From Candidatus Peregrinibacteria bacterium (lineage in GTDB: Bacteria; Patescibacteriota; Gracilibacteria; UBA1369; UM-FILTER-53-11), in the NCBI GenBank assembly GCA_016186205.1, contig JACPMA010000002.1, positions 1-44,582 on the forward strand: 44,582 bases of DNA, in the 5' to 3' direction. Of the stretch, positions 42,837 through 44,582 are shown in pieces. The notes under the pieces were generated by a model that made no database searches, had not been told where the DNA came from, and worked only from the letters and a program-made list of their open reading frames with translations. Every line of letters begins with the position of its first letter. The stretch's first letter is position 1. Position numbers and translations under genes: made by a program.

Positions 42837-43950
42837 AAGGTTCTAAAATAGTAGCCCCTCCAATAAGTTGTTCTCCTTTATAGAATACCGCAGCCTGACC
42901 CGCAGCAACAGCGCAAACTGGAATTTTGCAAGACACAAAAATTCGTTCATCCTTCATTTCTATTTCCGCTGGCGTCAAAACTCCGCGATGCCGAATTCTA
43001 ACTTCAACCGACTGCTTGCCGCTTGGAATTTCTCCGGAAATGAATGATAATGCATCACAAACAAAAGTATCGTGATAAATATCTTCTTTTCGTCCTACAA
43101 CAAGCCTATTTATACGCGGCTCAATGCGAACAACATACCAAGGCTCTCCTTCCGGCTCGTTGGAAATTCCTCCTATGCCAAGCCCTTGCCGTTGTCCGAT
43201 CGTATAAAGCGGAAGGCCTTTGTGCTCGCCTATTTTACGTCCATCTAAAGCCACAATCGGCCCGGGCTTCAAAAATCCTGCTTGCAAATACCGGTGTAGA
43301 AATTCTTTCGGCGTAGCCTCTGAAAAAAAACAAAGGCCCTGACTCTGCGGCTTTTCTGCAACGCGAATAAGTCCGAATTTTTGCGCCAATTCATATACCT
43401 CTGATTTCATTAAATCGCCGAGCGGAAAAAGAATATGCTTCAGCTTTTCTTGCGAGAGATGGTACAAAAAATAAGTCTGATCTTTTCCTCGATCTTTTGG
43501 CATGAAGAGCTCATACTTTTCGGTTTGAATATTTTGAGCAACCTTTGCGTAATGGCCTGAAGCCAAAAAATCAGCTCCAAGTTCTTGAGCGCGTTTTAAT
43601 AATTCTCCAAATTTTATGTGTCTGTTACATTCCACGCATGGATTCGGAGTCTGGCCGGCCGAATACGTTTCCAAAAAATAATCCACAACGCGCTGTTTAA
43701 ATTCATCAACAACATTCATGACGTAAAATGGAATATCTAGCTTCGCAGATACATCTCGCGCGTCTTCCAATCCACCAAGTGTACAACATTTATTTTTAGC
43801 AGCCTCATTCTGCTCTGCTGTATCAGTCCAAAAATTGAGGTGCATACCGATGCATTCATAGCCCTGTTCCTTGAGCAGCGCAGCTGTGACTGAAGAATCC
43901 ACTCCTCCGGACATCGCTACAACAACTTTTTGCTTTATTTTCTTTCGCAT
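42781..43950 (-). CDS. mnmA: tRNA 2-thiouridylase MnmA
   Basis: A 389-residue MnmA, which adds sulfur to U34 of tRNA-Lys, -Glu and -Gln. PP-loop VVVAMSGGVDSSVTAALL, first catalytic Cys in TPNPCVECNRHIKFG, the second in SQGLCFF, and LPLYTIGQRQGLGIGG and EPWYVVRIEP in the C-terminal domains. The start giving MRKKIKQKVVVAMSGG matches the family; earlier in-frame codons lie in the divergent relA gene. It is co-transcribed with sortase. Confidence 0.96.
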   Translation of the reverse strand: MRKKIKQKVVVAMSGGVDSSVTAALLKEQGYECIGMHLNFWTDTAEQNEAAKNKCCTLGGLEDARDVSAKLDIPFYVMNVVDEFKQRVVDYFLETYSAGQTPNPCVECNRHIKFGELLKRAQELGADFLASGHYAKVAQNIQTEKYELFMPKDRGKDQTYFLYHLSQEKLKHILFPLGDLMKSEVYELAQKFGLIRVAEKPQSQGLCFFSEATPKEFLHRYLQAGFLKPGPIVALDGRKIGEHKGLPLYTIGQRQGLGIGGISNEPEGEPWYVVRIEPRINRLVVGRKEDIYHDTFVCDALSFISGEIPSGKQSVEVRIRHRGVLTPAEIEMKDERIFVSCKIPVCAVAAGQAAVFYKGEQLIGGATILEPYAKKETSQKTRARIPIAY

Positions 43951-43959
43951 AGGGAAATA

Positions 43960-43974
43960 TGGTATTATTATACA
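43960..43974 (+). promoter_or_regulatory. -10 region of relA/spoT gene, leaderless option
   Basis: TGG-TATTAT (43960-43968) is an extended -10, and TATACA (43969-43974) lies exactly six bases before the ATG. On the minus strand the same stretch gives TATAAT (43972-43967) for mnmA, so the element is shared divergently. Confidence 0.45.
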
Positions 43975-43980
43975 ACAATT

Positions 43981-44582
43981 ATGCCTCTTCCAACTTCCGG
44001 CATTGATCAGCTCGCTGAAGACATATTCCAAAAAATACGCGGGTATGCTCCGGATATGGATTTTAAAAAAATCCGGAGCGCGTATGAATTTGCCAAACAA
44101 TCGCATCAAGGGCAGCTGCGTAAATCCGGCGAACCGTATATCATCCACCCACTCCACACGGTTCAAACGCTGACAAAATTCCGCGTTGATGAAGACACGC
44201 TCATCGCCGCTTTCCTTCACGACGTTCCGGAAGACACGCCTGTCACCGTCGCTGAAATTGAGGAAAAATTCGGGCAAAAAATCGGCTATCTTGTCGACGG
44301 CATTACCAAACTTGCAAAAGTGCATTACCGCGAGCGGATGGAGCAGCGGCAAATAGAATCGCTCAAAAAACTTTTTGTTCACAGCGCACAGGACTTGCGC
44401 GTCATTTTGATTAAACTTGCAGACCGCCTGGACAATATGCGCAGTCTGCGCTTCATCGCCAACGAAAAAAAACGCCTTCGCATCGCCCGCGAAACGCTCG
44501 AAATTTACGTTCCAATCGCAAATCTCCTCGGTATCGGAGAAATCCGGGCAGAACTCGAGGATCTCTGTTTTGAATATCTCCA
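43981..44582 (+). CDS. RelA/SpoT (p)ppGpp synthetase/hydrolase, N-terminal part
   Basis: The first 200 codons of a long RelA/SpoT homologue, cut by the window end. The HD hydrolase domain is visible: SGEPYIIHPLHTVQTL, AFLHDVPEDTPVTVAEI, GYLVDGITKLAKVHYRER, IKLADRLDNMRSLRFI and AIANLLG-type text ending ELEDLCFEYL. The His-Asp pair (LHDV) and RLDNM motif needed for ppGpp hydrolysis are intact; the synthetase domain lies outside. It is divergent from mnmA. Confidence 0.95.
   Translation, partial: MPLPTSGIDQLAEDIFQKIRGYAPDMDFKKIRSAYEFAKQSHQGQLRKSGEPYIIHPLHTVQTLTKFRVDEDTLIAAFLHDVPEDTPVTVAEIEEKFGQKIGYLVDGITKLAKVHYRERMEQRQIESLKKLFVHSAQDLRVILIKLADRLDNMRSLRFIANEKKRLRIARETLEIYVPIANLLGIGEIRAELEDLCFEYL

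Overview
The window looks like part of a Candidate Phyla Radiation (Patescibacteria-type) bacterial chromosome, read from a draft or metagenome-quality sequence. This is an inference. It rests on many small genes of unknown function, very tight overlapping operons, an almost complete lack of Shine-Dalgarno sites in the core region, the pairing of an FtsA-like gene with a large one-pass membrane protein and a giant surface protein, and a Cys-rich protein type that I associate with that group. TGA is used as a stop throughout, so the code is standard table 11. No CRISPR array, rRNA or recognisable insertion sequence is present.

Region 1 (1-7330) is an accessory, AT-richer island. It holds the end of a C5-cytosine methyltransferase, a Cfr10I/Bse634I-type restriction enzyme, a Vsr mismatch endonuclease, a secreted nuclease, a small XRE regulator, several unknown or phage-like genes and a large serine recombinase. 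The recombinase gene runs into the 3' end of a tRNA-Met gene, the usual geometry of an element integrated at a tRNA.

Region 2 (7385-14130) is core. A five-gene operon with an iron-sulfur/thiol flavour (CDGSH protein, cobalamin adenosyltransferase, Cys-rich protein, MFS transporter, Mrp-like ATPase) is followed by a DUF2203 gene, and by rnc-nusB and yceD-rpmF on the other strand. Region 3 (14190-17070) encodes two secreted Gly/Pro-rich proteins, one of them frameshifted. Region 4 (17120-27270) has alr and ddl for D-Ala-D-Ala synthesis, a disrupted ftsA-like gene, a 597-residue membrane protein, a 1247-residue surface protein and a lipoprotein pair. Region 5 (27300-33510) has two tRNA-Val genes plus a broken tRNA copy, comF, a glycosyltransferase, an HtrA-type protease, two unknown genes and dnaX. 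Region 6 (33500-44582) has ligA, a co-directional run of six envelope-type genes (a lytic transglycosylase/M23 hydrolase, a protein with two dead M23 domains, coiled-coil proteins), a sortase, mnmA and the start of a relA/spoT gene.

Three window-wide patterns stand out. First, at least ten genes have a TATAAT-like box ending only 6-11 bases before the start codon, which predicts leaderless or nearly leaderless mRNAs. Second, oversized hairpin repeats sit at gene ends, mostly between convergent genes, and in places supply the stop codons; a related structured repeat lies in frame inside ligA. Third, three unlinked small proteins share an approximately 40-residue motif, suggesting an uncharacterised paralogous family.
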